From Lates calcarifer (taxonomy: Eukaryota; Chordata; Actinopteri; Centropomidae), in NCBI RefSeq assembly GCF_001640805.2, contig NC_066836.1:122568-186567 (forward strand): DNA of 64,000 bases, given 5' to 3'. This document shows positions 1-11,152 of the stretch, one piece after another. A program made the translations under genes and the position numbers. The notes under the pieces were generated by a model. The model saw nothing but the letters and a program-made list of their open reading frames with translations, searched no databases and had not been told where the DNA came from. Every line of letters begins with the position of its first letter. Position 1 is the first letter of the stretch.

Positions 1-1222
1 CTGATCAAAGATAACTCCAAGATTCTTTACAGTGGAGCTGGGAGCCAGGGCAATGCCATCTAATAGATCATTAGAAAATTTATTTCTGATTTGCTCAGGA
101 CCAACTATAATGACCAGTTTTATCTGAGTTCAGTAGAAAAAAATTGCTTGTTTTCATAGCTGATTGGTTTCGTTAGGCTTCATTGACAGATAAAGCTGTG
201 TATTATCTGCATAACGATGGAAATTTTCCTGATAATGGAGTGTTTCCTGATAATATTGCCCAAGGGAAGCATATACAAAGTGAAGAGGATTGGTCCTGGA
301 CCACGTCTAACTTTTGTGTACATGGAGGAATTGTTGTTAACATGTACAAACTGAAGCCTATCAGATAGATAGGACTTAAACCAGTTTAGTGCAGTTCCTT
401 TAATGCCAATAAAGTGCTCCAGTCTCTGTAGAAGGATGTGATGGTCAATTGTATCAGAAGCAGCACTGAGATCTAACAAGAGAAGGACAGAAACAAGTCT
501 GTTGTCTGATGTGATTAGGAGTTTGTTCATAACTTTTACAAGTGATGTCTCTGTGCTGTGATACAACCTAATCCTGACTGAAAAACCTCAAATAAACTAT
601 TATCCTGTAGAAAGTCGCGCTCAGTATCTGTACCTTTCTCCAGGATATTGGAAAGAAAGGGGAGATTAGATATTGGTCTGTAATTGACTAATATGTCTGG
701 ATCTAGAGTGGGCTTTTTTAGAAGAGGTTTGATTACAGCTACTTTATACGACTGCGGCACATAACCTGTTACCAAGGACAGATTTAACATATCTAATACA
801 GAGCTGTAAATTAAGGGCAGAGCTTCCTTAAGCAGCCTAGTTGGGATGGGGCCTAGGAGACAAGTTGAAGGTTTAGATGCCAAAGTAATTGATGTGAGCT
901 GGAGGAGGTTGATGGGAGAAAGATTTTTTATCTTGAATGGTAGAAATTTTATCATTAAAAAAGTTCATAAAATCATTGCTGCTGAGGGATATAGGGATGC
1001 GTGGATCTGTCAGCCTGGCTACAGTGTTGAAAAGAAACCTGGGGTTGTTCTTATCCTCTATTAATGACGAGTAATAGGCACCTCTTGCATTACAGAGGGC
1101 CCTTTTATATCTTTTGACACGTTCCTGCCAGGCTAAGTGGGATTCTTCCAGTTTGGTGGAACGCCACACTCTTTCGAGCCTATGTGCTATTTGTTTCAGT
1201 GTACGGGGTTGCAATGGAGTCT
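1..1222 (-). pseudogene. L2/CR1-type LINE ORF2 fragment (linker and reverse transcriptase), degenerate
   Basis: Read on the reverse strand, three overlapping frames give one LINE polyprotein segment. About 1214-873 encodes the basic linker between endonuclease and RT. 955-536 encodes early RT motifs (GPIPTRLLKEALP, VNYRPISNLPFLS). 566-180 encodes RT palm sequence (LDLSAASDTIDHHIL, NWFKSYLSDR). Beyond it, at 213-202, the catalytic box reads YADN instead of YADD, so the second catalytic aspartate is lost. The piece continues off the left edge of the window (SSTVKNLGVIFDQ). Wording and motif order match the L2/CR1 group that is abundant in fish. Frameshifts, the altered catalytic box and the missing endonuclease (the element stops about 1222, where PLE sequence begins) make it dead. 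Clade is inferred from motif wording, not a tree. Confidence 0.85.
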
Positions 1223-1316
1223 AGAGTAGTATGAGGCTTAGGGTAGGGGTAAAGGGGTAATAACCACAATCCCAGATAATCCTCAATATCTGACAAATCA
1301 TATCAGATATCAGATA

Positions 1317-1935
1317 AGAGGAATTATCCTGCAAGTCTCCATAAATAGGAGAACAGGGAAAAAAGAAGAAAAAACATCCTGACCTCAGTCAGGACTCAGT
1401 CCATGGATCTGTCCTAAGATTAAGGTAAGTAAAGGAAAAAACACAGCAAAACCTTGGAACGAGGGGGGTTAGTTAAAACCAACATACCAACATAGGAAAA
1501 CATAAATAATGGTAAATAAAAGTAAATATGAGGATGGTGAAGCATTCTGCTGCCACCGGGCCGATCCCGAAGTAGTGGATTTTAGTGGTCACTATTGTGG
1601 TTCTAGTGCACTGGCAACAGGGGCCTGGGTAAAGTTACAAGTTACATGCCATGGTACTGCCATGCTCCTCCATTATTAACTGAAGAAAGAAAATTAAACA
1701 AAAAGCTAAGAAAAAGAAAGGCGAGTGGGAAGGGGTAAGAAGAATTATCCTGCAAGTCAAAGGAAAAAACAGTAGAACCTTGGAATGAGAGTGGTTAGTT
1801 AAAATCAACATGCCAACATAAACATACATAAAGGTAAATAAAAGTAAATATAAGGATGGTGAAGCATTCTGCTGCCACTGGGCCGATCCCCTATACATAA
1901 CATTAAATAAAGGGGAAGGAGGCGAGGGAGAAAAC
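1317..1935 (-). repeat. Partial direct duplication of the PLE 3' tail
   Basis: Two near-identical segments, 1317-1570 and 1737-1935, both contain the tail sequence that also appears once at 11.5-11.83 kb in copy 2. The shared parts start at GAATTATCCTGCAAGTC and end at GGGCCGATCCC. The second segment lacks about 90 bp present in the first (from TCCATAAATAGG to the G-A rich run). About 165 bp of other sequence separates them. A duplicated tail fits the tandem or partial-tandem organisation of PLEs, though a local duplication after insertion is also possible. Confidence 0.6.
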
Positions 1936-2389
1936 AAAGGCGATTTATTTTAACCTAGAGAGCAAGATTAAGGGAAACACAAATAATTGATAAATTAATG
2001 GGTTAATTATAAAGAGGAATATTAGGGCTGTTCTGAGTCCAAAGGTCAAAAGGTCAGGAGGAATGTTGTTACAAGGATTGCATTAGACACAGCTGGAGGT
2101 AGGATAATGGTTCATTTCACTCTCACTTATGAATACTTTGATTTATTTCAATTGTAGGATTTATTTTTCCTCTTTGTTTTTTAGGAAAAAGATCACCAGG
2201 GTCTCAAATGGAGAGAAGATTGCGGGGGTTTTGTGAGAGGGAAATGACCAGTATTTCAAAAAACCAGCAACAAAGCAACCAATCAATAAGCATACAAAAT
2301 TATAATCTTAGGAAAGGAAAAAGGAAGGAGTGTGCATGAAGGTCTCTATATGTTCTTTATTTTTCAATTTCTACAGGTGGTGATTCCGG

Positions 2390-3670
2390 GTTTGGAGGGA
2401 GATGTTGTCCATTATTGGGGCATTGGCTCCCCCATGTGGGTAATTTAGGAACTTTTTGGGGTGGAATGCCCAATGTTCCTCTCTCCTCTGTCCTGGTCTG
2501 TGTCTCTGAAATTTACTCACCAGTGTGTCCTTTAGGTTTTTATTTTTTACTTAATGCTGAGATTGGTTTATAATTCCTGCATCATTGATTTTTCAAAATT
2601 ATTTTTGAGTTGATTTTGTGGGCAAATAAAGTTTAGAGTGCTGACTAGGGGAACTATTTTCTCCCCTAGTTATTCAAAATCATATTTTAGGCAGACCTCT
2701 AAAAGTTGTAGGATCTCTGTATCAGGCCTTTTTGCATCTGGATATCTATGGAAGATATTTTTCACTGTTTTGCGGCCCATCTCCATGTTTACATTATCAA
2801 TGTTGATTGCAAAGAGCCTCGCTGCCGAGGGGAGAACCAAAGGACAGATTAACAACAACAACAACAACTCGGGTGTATGTTGGAGAGAGGGCAGAGGAAA
2901 GAGTTTATATAAAGGGAAAACTGTAGGTGGTGCTGCTGCAATCCGAAACTATCGGTTTGCCACGAGGGGCTGCGTAGGGCACAGTCCAAGTCTGGGGCTC
3001 TTTATGAATTTTTGGAAAGAGGTTGGTCTATTGTGTGGGGCAGTGGGTCCCACCAAAAAGTCCTGTTGTTTAGTGGTGATATGCTTTGAGTTGTATAGTT
3101 TATGGACAGTTTCTTGGATTTTAGGTTCAGTTTGGGATTGGAGACTCTCTGGAATGAGTTTATAATATTTTGGGTTCGCTATTGGCTTCCATGTGGAGGA
3201 GGTACATAGGAGTTAAAGCACTCAACATCCCTGCGGATGAGGGCCCTGACTGTTTCATCCAGGTGTTCCCAGGCCAGTTCCCAGTTGGATGTGAGGGTGA
3301 AGGGCGTGATGTTAAGGTTGGTATCCTGAAAATAATCTATCAGCTTAATTCTCCTATGGTACAGGTAGAGGTCCCTATGCAGTCCCTCCCCATCGAAGGA
3401 GGTGGGGGCAGGGATGTAGGTGAGCCCCCTCTCCAACAGGTGTATCTGGCCCTCATTGGGTTTAAACAGTGTGGATAGGTTTAATATGTTGGATTGAGAG
3501 TCCCAGGAGAGGTTGGCCGGGGTCAGCGGGCCCATAGGAGCCCCAGTGGTCGAGGTAGGGTCGGACAGGCGGAGTAAGGGGTCCGGGTTGGGTGCAAGGG
3601 AGGGGAGAGGATTGGGGTCTGGTGCGAGAAAGGGGTTAGGGTTAGGATAAGGGGTGATAACTACAATCAA
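2390..3670 (-). pseudogene. PLE polyprotein remnant, copy 1
   Basis: The N-terminal segment includes a proline/asparagine-rich repeat (PYPNPNPFLAPDPNPLP) followed by a conserved PLE-like block (ILNLSTLFKPNEGQIHLLE, GLTYIPAP). This block precedes the RT in Penelope-like proteins. The RT start is recognisable near 2800-2670 (FAINID, NIFHRYPDAKRPDTEIL). The intervening finger region is out of frame. The rest of the palm, thumb and the GIY-YIG core are deleted, so no activity is possible. Assignment to the PLE class rests on the forward copy, which shares the sequence and retains the GIY-YIG-like domain. Confidence 0.7.
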
Positions 3671-3690
3671 TTTTCAAAACAGGCTATAAC

Positions 3691-4150
3691 TGTTGATAGT
3701 ATGGTGGCAGAGAGCTATAAATACCCCTGTGTTTTGCGGGTAGTCTCTGTTATGGGTTAGGTTAGGGGACGCAAGGTGTCCGTATTACGCTGGCTACATG
3801 TTGTCTTCTTTACTATTTATTTATTTTCAGCATTGGCCTGTGGTAGGAGGGGGAGTAAGACACAAGTTATTATGGAAGAAAGGCTGGCTGAAGGAAAGGT
3901 AAGTCTGACATTTAAAAAGAGCATTGCAGCTGTATGCATTGTTTTCTTTTTTTTTTGTTATTCTAGTGTATTTATTTTCCTTTTCTAGGTTACCCAAGGG
4001 GAGCAGGGATCCCAGTCTTCGTCTTCAGGTTGAAATGATCCAGGTAGGGCGTCTCCTATATCAGCACTTTGTTAATAAAAAACCATACCAATTCAGGAGA
4101 TCCTCTGTGTTTTTCCTAGGTCGTGGGCTCTACAGAATAAAAATATTGGA
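3691..4150 (+). promoter_or_regulatory. Putative 5' leader of forward PLE copy 2, with TATA-like box and intron-like signals
   Basis: Just right of the 5' end of reverse-strand copy 1 lies a TATA-like CTATAAATAC (3713-3722). It is followed by a stretch with a good splice donor (GAAAGGTAAGT, 3894-3904), a pyrimidine tract and acceptors (TTTTCTAG near 3987 and TTTTCCTAG near 4119). Penelope elements are known to carry introns in the 5' region, so this may be the leader of copy 2. A direct link to the coding part at 5.8 kb is not provable by eye because a minisatellite and a solo LTR lie between. The string GTTAATAAAAAACCATACC occurs here (4071) and again at 5641, tying both ends of the interval together. 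Confidence 0.35.
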
Positions 4151-4279
4151 ATAAAATTAAAAATAAAAAAGGGGGGGAATAAAATTTAATGATAAAATTG
4201 ATGATTTGTTTGAAGCAAAGGTGGATAGATGGAACAGGTAAGTGTGAATATTTTCTGGTGATGCAGTGAGTGGAGTCCC

Positions 4280-4519
4280 AGACAGGTAAGGTAAGGGTCA
4301 TAATACCGGTCTGGGAAGGTAATAAACTTCCTCCAGGTAGAAGGATGATTAGGTTTAGGGTCAAGGAAAGGTGATGGTTAGGTTTAGGGTCAAGGTCAGA
4401 TGATGGTTAAATTAAAGGCCCAGGTCAGATGATGGCTAAGTTTAGGGCCCAGGTCGAGTGATGGTTAGGTTTAGGGCCCAGATCAGATAATGGTTAGGTT
4501 TAGGTTTATCAGGTAATAA
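4280..4519 (+). repeat. Telomere-like minisatellite, left part
   Basis: Degenerate tandem units of about 31 bp read roughly GATGGTTAGGTTTAGGGTCCAGGTCA, with variants such as CCCAGGTCAG and CAAGGTCAG. Each unit contains TTAGGTTTAGGG, close to two vertebrate telomere repeats. The run is cut by the solo LTR and resumes beyond it. Confidence 0.75.
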
Positions 4520-5309
4520 TGTGGATTAAAGTCCCAAACCACAGAGCTGCGATCAGAAATCTTCAGCCTGATTCAGGTGTTCAAAAATTATCAGGAGTCG
4601 GCAGTGTCCAAGGCAACAGAGTTTATTTGTCAACAAAGAAACCAGAGAACAGTTCACAGATACACCTGAAGAGCTCCAAACTATACTGACTCTTGTCCCT
4701 CTTTTTATACAGTTTTGGCTGTGACTTTCCACGCCTCTTAGGTCATTTTATTTGTTTGTTAAATATACACCATTAAACATTGGTTTGTCTAACTGTCCTT
4801 CCTTGGTCCCCTCATTAAAATACACCAATAACTTATCGTCATATGCCACTGTCTCCTGGAAAGCACCTGAGCTTTTCTTCTTGCCACCTTCAGCCTACAG
4901 GGTCGTGTCAGGGCAGGCCCTGTCCTCATTTGACCTGTTCACTCTGTTTTACACCATTATGTTCTGGCCTGTCCTAATTGTATTTTTTTTTTAAAAAACT
5001 AAGTTACTTGTTATTGTTACACCATTATTTCTTAACTCTTCCTTGTATTATTTTTTTAAAAATTATGTCTCTTTTCACATTTTAATATGGATTACACAAA
5101 GTATGCTTTATATGCAGTGAACACTAACATCTACTCTCACACGGTGACCTTTAACACATATCACGTTTTCTTTGAATCATACAGTATATATTGATAATGC
5201 CATTTCAACAAAACATTTCTTTAAGATCAATAGCCTATTGCAGTATTCTCTCTTTTAGAGGCACCTTACTCTTTGCACATCACATAGCTGTTGACTGAAT
5301 TATACCACA
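4520..5309 (-). mobile_element. Solo LTR (reverse orientation)
   Basis: The 790-bp segment begins TGTGG and ends CCACA, the usual TG...CA inverted termini, and splits the minisatellite. On the reverse strand it contains a TATA-like box (CTGTATAAAAAGAGGG, near 4712-4697). A polyadenylation signal AATAAA follows about 75 bp downstream (4627-4622), then a U5-like tail. This order (long U3, short R, U5) is what an LTR shows. No gag or pol is attached, so it is a solo LTR left by recombination. The motif GTAAT occurs at both ends (4513-4517, two bases from the left end; 5310-5314 at the right) and may be a slightly decayed target duplication. The retroelement family is not determined. Confidence 0.65.
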
Positions 5310-5520
5310 GTAATGGTTAGGTTTAGGGTCCAGGTCCAGTGATGGTTAAGTTTAGGGCCCAGATCAGGTAATGGTTAGATTAAGGGTCGAGGTTAAGTGA
5401 TGGTTAGAGTAGTGGTCCAGGTCAGGTAATGGTTAGGTTGAAGGTCCAGGTTGGATGATGGTAGGGTTCGGGACCCTGATTTGATGCTGGACAGGTTAGG
5501 TTCCAGATCCAGATCAGGTG
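5310..5520 (+). repeat. Telomere-like minisatellite, right part
   Basis: Continuation of the ~31-bp degenerate units seen at 4280-4519 (for example AATGGTTAGGTTTAGGGTCC, then GATGGTTAAGTTTAGGGCCC). The last units drift (GTAGGGTTCGGGACCC) and the repeat fades before the PLE coding region. Confidence 0.75.
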
Positions 5521-5810
5521 ATACAGGATTTCAACCAAATGGAAGGTGAGGACCTATCAATGGCTCAGAGAAAGGACAACACGAAAGGGGAGGGAGGGGT
5601 GCTGTACATAAGTGCTGTTAGCAAGTGCTGATAAAAAACTGTTAATAAAAAACCATACCAACTTAACGACCCTCCAAGATCATTATTTTCATATTATTTT
5701 AAATTACAACAACTTACCTTTTGAAGAACATGCGTTTCAGATTGCTATTGGCTGACCCAGCAGATGACCTGAGTGGCCTGGTCTCTGCTCGAACCCTCTC
5801 ACGTCTCACG

Positions 5811-7800
5811 TCTCCGACTCTCTACCCTCGTCCCTTGTTGAGTCTCTGGAGGAGGAGGAACGGTCCTTGGACCTGAACCTGGAGGACGAGGAAGAGTTCC
5901 CAGCTTTAGCACAGCCACAAAGAACACACACACACACACACACAAGCAGCCCCTTCACCTCAAGTCCTCAGAACAGGTCCAACTCACCTCTGAATAGCCA
6001 CAGGAGGGACAGAGACTGGCGGCAAAACCCAAAAGACCTCCTCTGTTTAACTCCCAATCAACTCCAGTGGGGGATAACCTTGAACCAACGCTGGAGGAAG
6101 GAGGTGCTCCGCTGCCTTTCTCCCCTATATTCCAGACAGACAATAATGTGGGAGCCACTGTCCCTCAGCATTCCAGGGAACCTTCAGCGATCTTCCCTGT
6201 TTTTCCCCCTCTGCTCCTAACCCTCTCCCTAGACAGGGTCAGGATCGGTCTCCCCAACAGAGAACACAAAATCCACCAGCCTCCACATCTGAAGATGAGT
6301 TTGTTTCCTCCGTGGACAGACTGTGGATAGGAGAAACAAAAGTGGGACATATCAGGGTAGACTCACAGCCCACACAGAGACACATAGCTAATAGTAAATC
6401 TCTTAACTAAACTACTTTTTTCCCCCTAACCTAATCCCAACCCTCCCCCTCTTCTCTCACCTAACCCTTGCTCTTACCCTTACCTTCCTTCCCCTCCTTC
6501 CCTGCCTAAACCTAATCCTCCCCCTCCCTTCCGAGCTGACCCTAACCCCTGCCTTTTCTCCTCACCTAATTCTAACCCTCCCCCTCCTTCCTTGCCTAAC
6601 CTTAACCTTCCCCTTCCTCCCTTACCTGATCTCTACCCTTCCCTCCCCCCCTTTTCCTAATCCTTACCCTCCCTCCTCTTCCTCCCCCTTACCGGGACCC
6701 CATCCCCTTCCTTCCCTCCCACCTACACCTAATTCCTTCTCCTCTCCCTCACTCACCCCAACCCTGTCCCCTTCCCTGCACCTGACCCCAATCCTCTCCC
6801 CTCCCTTGCACCCAACCCGGACCCCTTACTCCTCCTGTCTGGCCCTACCTCGAACACTGGGGCTCCTATGGGCCCGCTGACCCCGGCCAACCTCTCCTGG
6901 GACTCTCAATCCAACATTTTAAACCTATCCACGCTGTTTAAACCCAATGAGGCCCAGATACACCTGTTGGAGAGGGGGCTCACCTACATCCCTGCCCCCC
7001 CTCCTTAGGGAGGGACTGCGTAGGGACCTCTACCTGTAACATAGAAGAATTAAGAAGCTACATTATTTCCAGGATACCAACCTTGACATCACACCCATCA
7101 TACATCCAAATGGGAACGGGCCTGGGAACACCTGGATGTCAGGGTAACAGTCAGGGCCCTCATCCACAGGGATGTCGAATGCTTAAACTCCTATGTACCT
7201 CCTCCACAGGCAGATGGTCGTCCTCCCTTGGAGGAGAGAAAAATCCGCAATAGACAATTTTTCCTCCTTCCAAAAATTCATAAAGAGCCCCAGACTTGGA
7301 CTGTGCCCTATGCAGTCCCTCCCAGCAGACTGGTTTCAGATTGCAGCAGCGCCACCTACAATATTTCCCTTTATGTAGACTCTTTCCTCTACCCTCTCTC
7401 CAACAAACCCAAGTTACCTCAAAGATACCTACCATTTTTTAGACCTGATCCGTCCTTTGGTTCTCCCCTTGGCAGCGATGCTCTTTACAATCAACATTGA
7501 TAGTTTGTACACTAACATAAACATGGAGATGGGCCTCAGAACAGTGAAAAATATCTTCCATAGATATCCAGATGCAAAAAGGCTTGATACAGAGATCCTG
7601 CAACTTTTAGAGGTCTGCCTAAAATGCAATGATTTTGAATTTGACCAGAAGCAGTACCTGCATGTAGAAGGCACAGCAACGGGACACTGCTATTCACCCT
7701 CCTACACCAATCTCTACATGAGCGAGTGGGAGCGAGAAGCACTGGTGAAGTGTCCCCTAAAACCTTGCTTCTACTTCAGATTCCTGCAAAACAAGTAGTA
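5811..7800 (+). pseudogene. PLE copy 2, 5' half: N-terminal region and start of reverse transcriptase
   Basis: The opening frame (from about 5811) is acidic then Ser/Thr-rich (NLEDEEEFPALAQP, then a His-Thr run from a CA microsatellite). A C/T-rich repeat region follows (6421-6845). Then come the PLE block LNLSTLFKPNE and the RT N-terminus: FLLPKIHKEPQTW near 7258, SRLVSDCSSATYNIS near 7325. The RT palm start is LFTINIDSLYTNINMEMG (7480-7540) and GTATGHCYSPSYTNLYMS (7671-7725). Stops and frameshifts interrupt it. At about 7790 the frame is severed inside the box that should continue FRFLDDI; here FRFLQNK then stop. The second half resumes near 10200. Context: head-to-head with copy 1; nested insertions follow. 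Confidence 0.75.
6421..6845 (+). repeat. C/T-rich degenerate tandem repeat inside the PLE
   Basis: About 425 bp of almost pure pyrimidine on the + strand, built from drifting units like CCTAACCCTAACCCTCCCCC and CCTTCCTTGCC. Copy 1 has a much shorter version (3590-3660 on the other strand) that is translated as a Pro/Asn/Leu-rich linker. The tract is therefore part of the element and has expanded in copy 2. It also contains scattered CCCTAA-like telomeric words. Confidence 0.8.
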
Positions 7801-9469
7801 AGAGTTTTGAGTTTAGGAGTAAAGAGTGCCTGAATTCAACAGATTGAAATACTAAAAGAAATTGGGTAAAGTCTACCCAAACTTGCCCAATACATTACAC
7901 AAGTAATTACTCCCAAAAAATTGAGCAATATTAACTTTTGATTATTGGGTAAATGTTAATCTATAATTATTGTTAACAATTAATCAATATGACTACTTAA
8001 CCATTACTTAATCAGGGAAGGTTAAATGTACTTAAAAACTTATTCTCAGACACAGCAGATTAGTATTAGACGCTTAGACGTTAGATATATGATACTATAT
8101 ATTGTTATTAATTAACTGCTGACAGAGAAATTTTTCTAAACCTTGTAATTTGATCAACTTTAAACTTACGACAAATAGCTTCAAAGTGTCTTCTTAGGCC
8201 ATGATTATTTATTAAGCTTGTGAACCTGCAGCGTCATCTTGGTAGTGAAGACTTAAGATGTAGGGATTAGAAAAGACTGCAGCAAGCCCAGACAGAAAAG
8301 CTGACTGGACGTTGTCCTGAATGACGGACCCCTCAGTGCTGATCATTCAGTGGTGAATACAGCTTCTTAGTGTTTCACCTGAAACCATTTCAGCATTGAC
8401 ATTGTTATTATTCCACTGCAAATGATGCAGTGCCAGGGAAACTGATTAACAACCCCTCCTTTTAAAACAAGAAATGTATTTTAATATTATATGAATTGTG
8501 GACTTTTCTGAATGGATGAGTATTTGCTACATACATTATGTGTGTGGTTTAATGTAGACAAAACAAAAAACATAACTTACATTTGCCAGAAGGATCAACC
8601 GCTCCAGGGTCTCAGAGAAGTGAGTCATTAGTAGCTTCCAGCTTTGACACAGTTCAGTTTTCCAAGCACGGGGGCAGTTCGACCGAAATTAACGTTTTGA
8701 CTGTAGGTTTTGGTAGTTTTATAGAATTAGCTAGTTAACTAATGTTAGCTAACAAGCGCTCCATCAGTTCAGGTGCCACATTCACAGAACCGCTGTTTAC
8801 ATAAAACAAGCCACGTCGTTTGGAGACATGCATTTAGTGTTGCCGTGAGACAAAGTAAAGTGAACACGAGAAAATGAGACTGGAGGATCAGGATCAGAGG
8901 TCCAGCTCCTCTCTGCAGTGACACATGTTCAAACTGCTGCTGAAACAGGTGTTGAAAAAGTCCCTGTTATATTCAACTATCACCAAGGGTTTCAGACAGA
9001 GAAGGATTTTCCCCGTTAAGCAACTTCACAGATCTGTAGTTAGAAGTGGCTAACGTTAGCTGACAAAATACTCCCATAGTGTGTGTCCTCTTCAAGTATT
9101 TTTGTTAATGAGTCAAACGGTTATCGCTGTTGCGACCTTATCAAGACACAGGAGGAGCTGACTGGAGTCGTGATGTATTTTGCCTATCGATGCCAATGAG
9201 CAAAACAAAAAGGCTCTTACCTTGTAATCTGCAGATGAAGATGGGTGAAAAATTCGTCCATTCAAAATGTTTTACCTTCAATCCAACAACTCCTTAACTA
9301 ACAGCTGACAACAGAAACCACGCAACAGGCACCCAAGTGTAGTTAACCATCGCTAACGCAATTGTTCTGATGCAAGTGCACATTTCAGCGGGGGACTGAT
9401 TAATAAGTTGCCCATTATTATATATTTCACTTGCTGTCTATTCAAAAGTAAATTTTAACCAATTTACAT
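7801..9469. other. Unidentified insert between the two PLE halves
   Basis: No frame with recognisable protein similarity. AT-rich at the left (7840-8160), more balanced to the right, with short motifs such as GCTAACGTTAGC-like words (8735-8755, 9049-9061). It lies between the broken PLE RT (7790) and the Tc1-like derivative (from ~9470), so it probably arrived as one or more insertions or rearrangements. I could not define terminal repeats for it. Confidence 0.4.
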
Positions 9470-10197
9470 GGATTGTATTTACCACCCTCCAAAATCCTTT
9501 TTCACAGTGTGGATGACATCACTGGGGCAACATTTATATGAACTTAGCACAAAAAGTATGGAAATTTGTGTTTGGTAAATTATTTTATTTTTACAGCTTA
9601 TTCTGTCACTGACTCCTGTTTGGTGTTTGGTGGATTGGATGATTGAAGTCTGAAGAAACAAGACATATTGGCAATTTAACAATTTATTCATTTAACAAAC
9701 AGGAGCCTCAGTAGCATGTGGAAGAACCATACACAGCCACTACAGTCTGGCTCCTCATGTTGGTCACCAGCCACTGCTGTGGGATGGCATCCCATTCTTC
9801 AACCAGCATTTGTCGCAAGTCAGCCAACGTGGTTGTGTTGGTCACTCGAGCACGAACAGCCCATTGCTGAACATGACGTTCCTCCACATGTTCAGGTTCC
9901 AGTGCATGTGTTGCCGACACCAGCGCAAATGGGCTTGATGGTGAAGGGCAGTCATGGCAGGCCTCCTGGCAGCCCTATGAGACCAGAAGCTCAAAACAAG
10001 AGTCCATAGCAACAGCAATATAAGCTGTTTGGCATTGGCAGAGAAGATTTGGCAAAACAGGCTTTCCAACGGTATAAGATTTATTGCCAAGAAGCTTTGT
10101 CACAACAAAGAAATAATCTACCAAACACAAATTTCCTTAGTTTTTGTGCTAAGTTTATTAAATAGTCATCATCCCTCTATTAAAGTTAAATACAATT
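9470..10197 (-). mobile_element. Tc1-like transposon deletion derivative
   Basis: Reverse-strand reading gives two Tc1-type transposase fragments. One has RRPAMTALHHQAHLRWCRQH and HWNLNMWRNVMFS (about 10000-9860), the block just before the catalytic D/SDESRF box. The other is the C-terminus (LRQMLVEEWDAIPQQWL, then VVAVYGSSTCY; ~9830-9710). The central part of the catalytic domain is missing and the pieces are in different frames. Long inverted flanks are visible: AACTTAGCACAAAAAGTATG with AAATTTGTGTTTGG at 9540-9575 is mirrored at 10116-10153. The flanks may extend outward to ATTGTATTTA at both ends (9472, 10190). It is nested within the PLE copy. Ends are approximate. Confidence 0.7.
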
Positions 10198-11152
10198 TGG
10201 ATCCCCTCAAAGTTCAATTGGATGGACACAACAGTTTTTTTTTTTTTTTGAAAACCTAAACAACAATAACAAAAAACTCCTTACCCAGATCTTCTTCAAA
10301 CCAACCTCCACAAGACCAGCTATCACCCCAAACATACAGTTAGAGGCATCATTAAATCTCAAATCATCCACCTCTATGGAATCTCAGCAGATATGCATAG
10401 CCCAATCTCCACTCTCTTTAAAAGCTTAAGAAAGAGATAGTTCTTACGAACCATTAAAAAGGCCACTCTGGCTGCCCTCGCTCACAGGATGGTCCTCCAA
10501 CTGGGGCTGCTGGACAGGGACACCATGAGGGGAACAACACCAGGGATCTGGACAAAATAATTCCCCTAGTCAGCACTTACTCCAAACTTTATTTACCCCT
10601 ACAAAATCAACTCAAAAATAATTTTGAAAAATCAATGATGCAGCACGACCGACTCAGGAATTATAAACCACTCTCAGCATTAGGGAAAAATAAAAACCTA
10701 AAGGACACACTGGTAAGAGCTAAATTTCCGAAACAGAGACCAGGACAGATGAGAGACGAACATTGGGCCTTCCACCCCAAAAAGTTCCTAAATATCCCAC
10801 ATGGGGGAGCCAATGCCCCAATAATGGACAACATCTCCCTCCAAACCCAGAATCTGGTTTATGTCATAACCTGTTGTGCGTGTATTTTAATTTACATAGG
10901 GGAAACACGACAACCTTTTCTGACACAACTCAAACAGCACCTGTACACCATTGGGGAGGACAGACAGACCACCACACTGGTCCAGCATTTCCAAATTCAC
11001 TCAATTCAATATCTCTCCATCACTGGCCTTCAAATTAATCCGGCATGGATAGAGGGTCAAAAGAGGAGACAGGAGGCCCTGTGGGTAGAGAGACTGAAAA
11101 CAAGGGCCCCTCTGGGACTTAATACAGTTTGAATTATTCTCCTAAACATCAC
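10198..11152 (+). pseudogene. PLE copy 2, 3' half: RT thumb and GIY-YIG endonuclease domain
   Basis: Sequence resumes with a disrupted FLDTTVFF-like box (10220-10245, containing a T run), then LTQIFFKPTSTR and, in the shifted frame, HKTSYHPKHTVRGIIKSQII (about 10300-10370), a typical PLE thumb block. A final open frame (10635-11132, 165 aa) carries LVYVITCCACILIYIGETRQ, the GIY-YIG box (here VYV...YIG). Further on are a conserved arginine and the C-terminal WIEGQKRRQEALWVERL, LGLN. The GIY-YIG nuclease is the hallmark of most Penelope-like elements and cuts target DNA for reverse transcription. Frameshifts and stops upstream (for example SLRKR followed by a stop) show it is not functional as a whole. 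Confidence 0.8.

Larger units (their letters stand above)
1223..3690 (-). mobile_element. Penelope-like element, copy 1 (internally deleted)
   Basis: This copy is collinear in reverse complement with the forward copy at about 5.8-11.8 kb. Order on the reverse strand: N-terminal segment (3670-3179), RT start (2867-2668), an abrupt jump to sequence equivalent to 10.56 kb of copy 2 (2660-2390), then 3' untranslated sequence to about 1250. Two internal deletions are visible. One joins the RT at a sequence matching 7640 of copy 2 to that matching 10560. The other removes the GIY-YIG endonuclease, joining sequence matching ~10845 to ~11146. The 3' tail is partly duplicated (1317-1570 and 1737-1935), reminiscent of the partial tandem ends (pseudo-LTRs) known from PLEs. 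The left end abuts a truncated L2/CR1 LINE. Confidence 0.75.

Noticed and set aside
5867..6220. Independent host gene with His-Thr repeats
   Set aside because: Continuous with PLE copy 2 coding sequence; the His-Thr run is a CA microsatellite.
4280..6845. Genuine telomere repeat tract
   Set aside because: Units are degenerate, ~31 bp or irregular, with only scattered TTAGGG/CCCTAA words.
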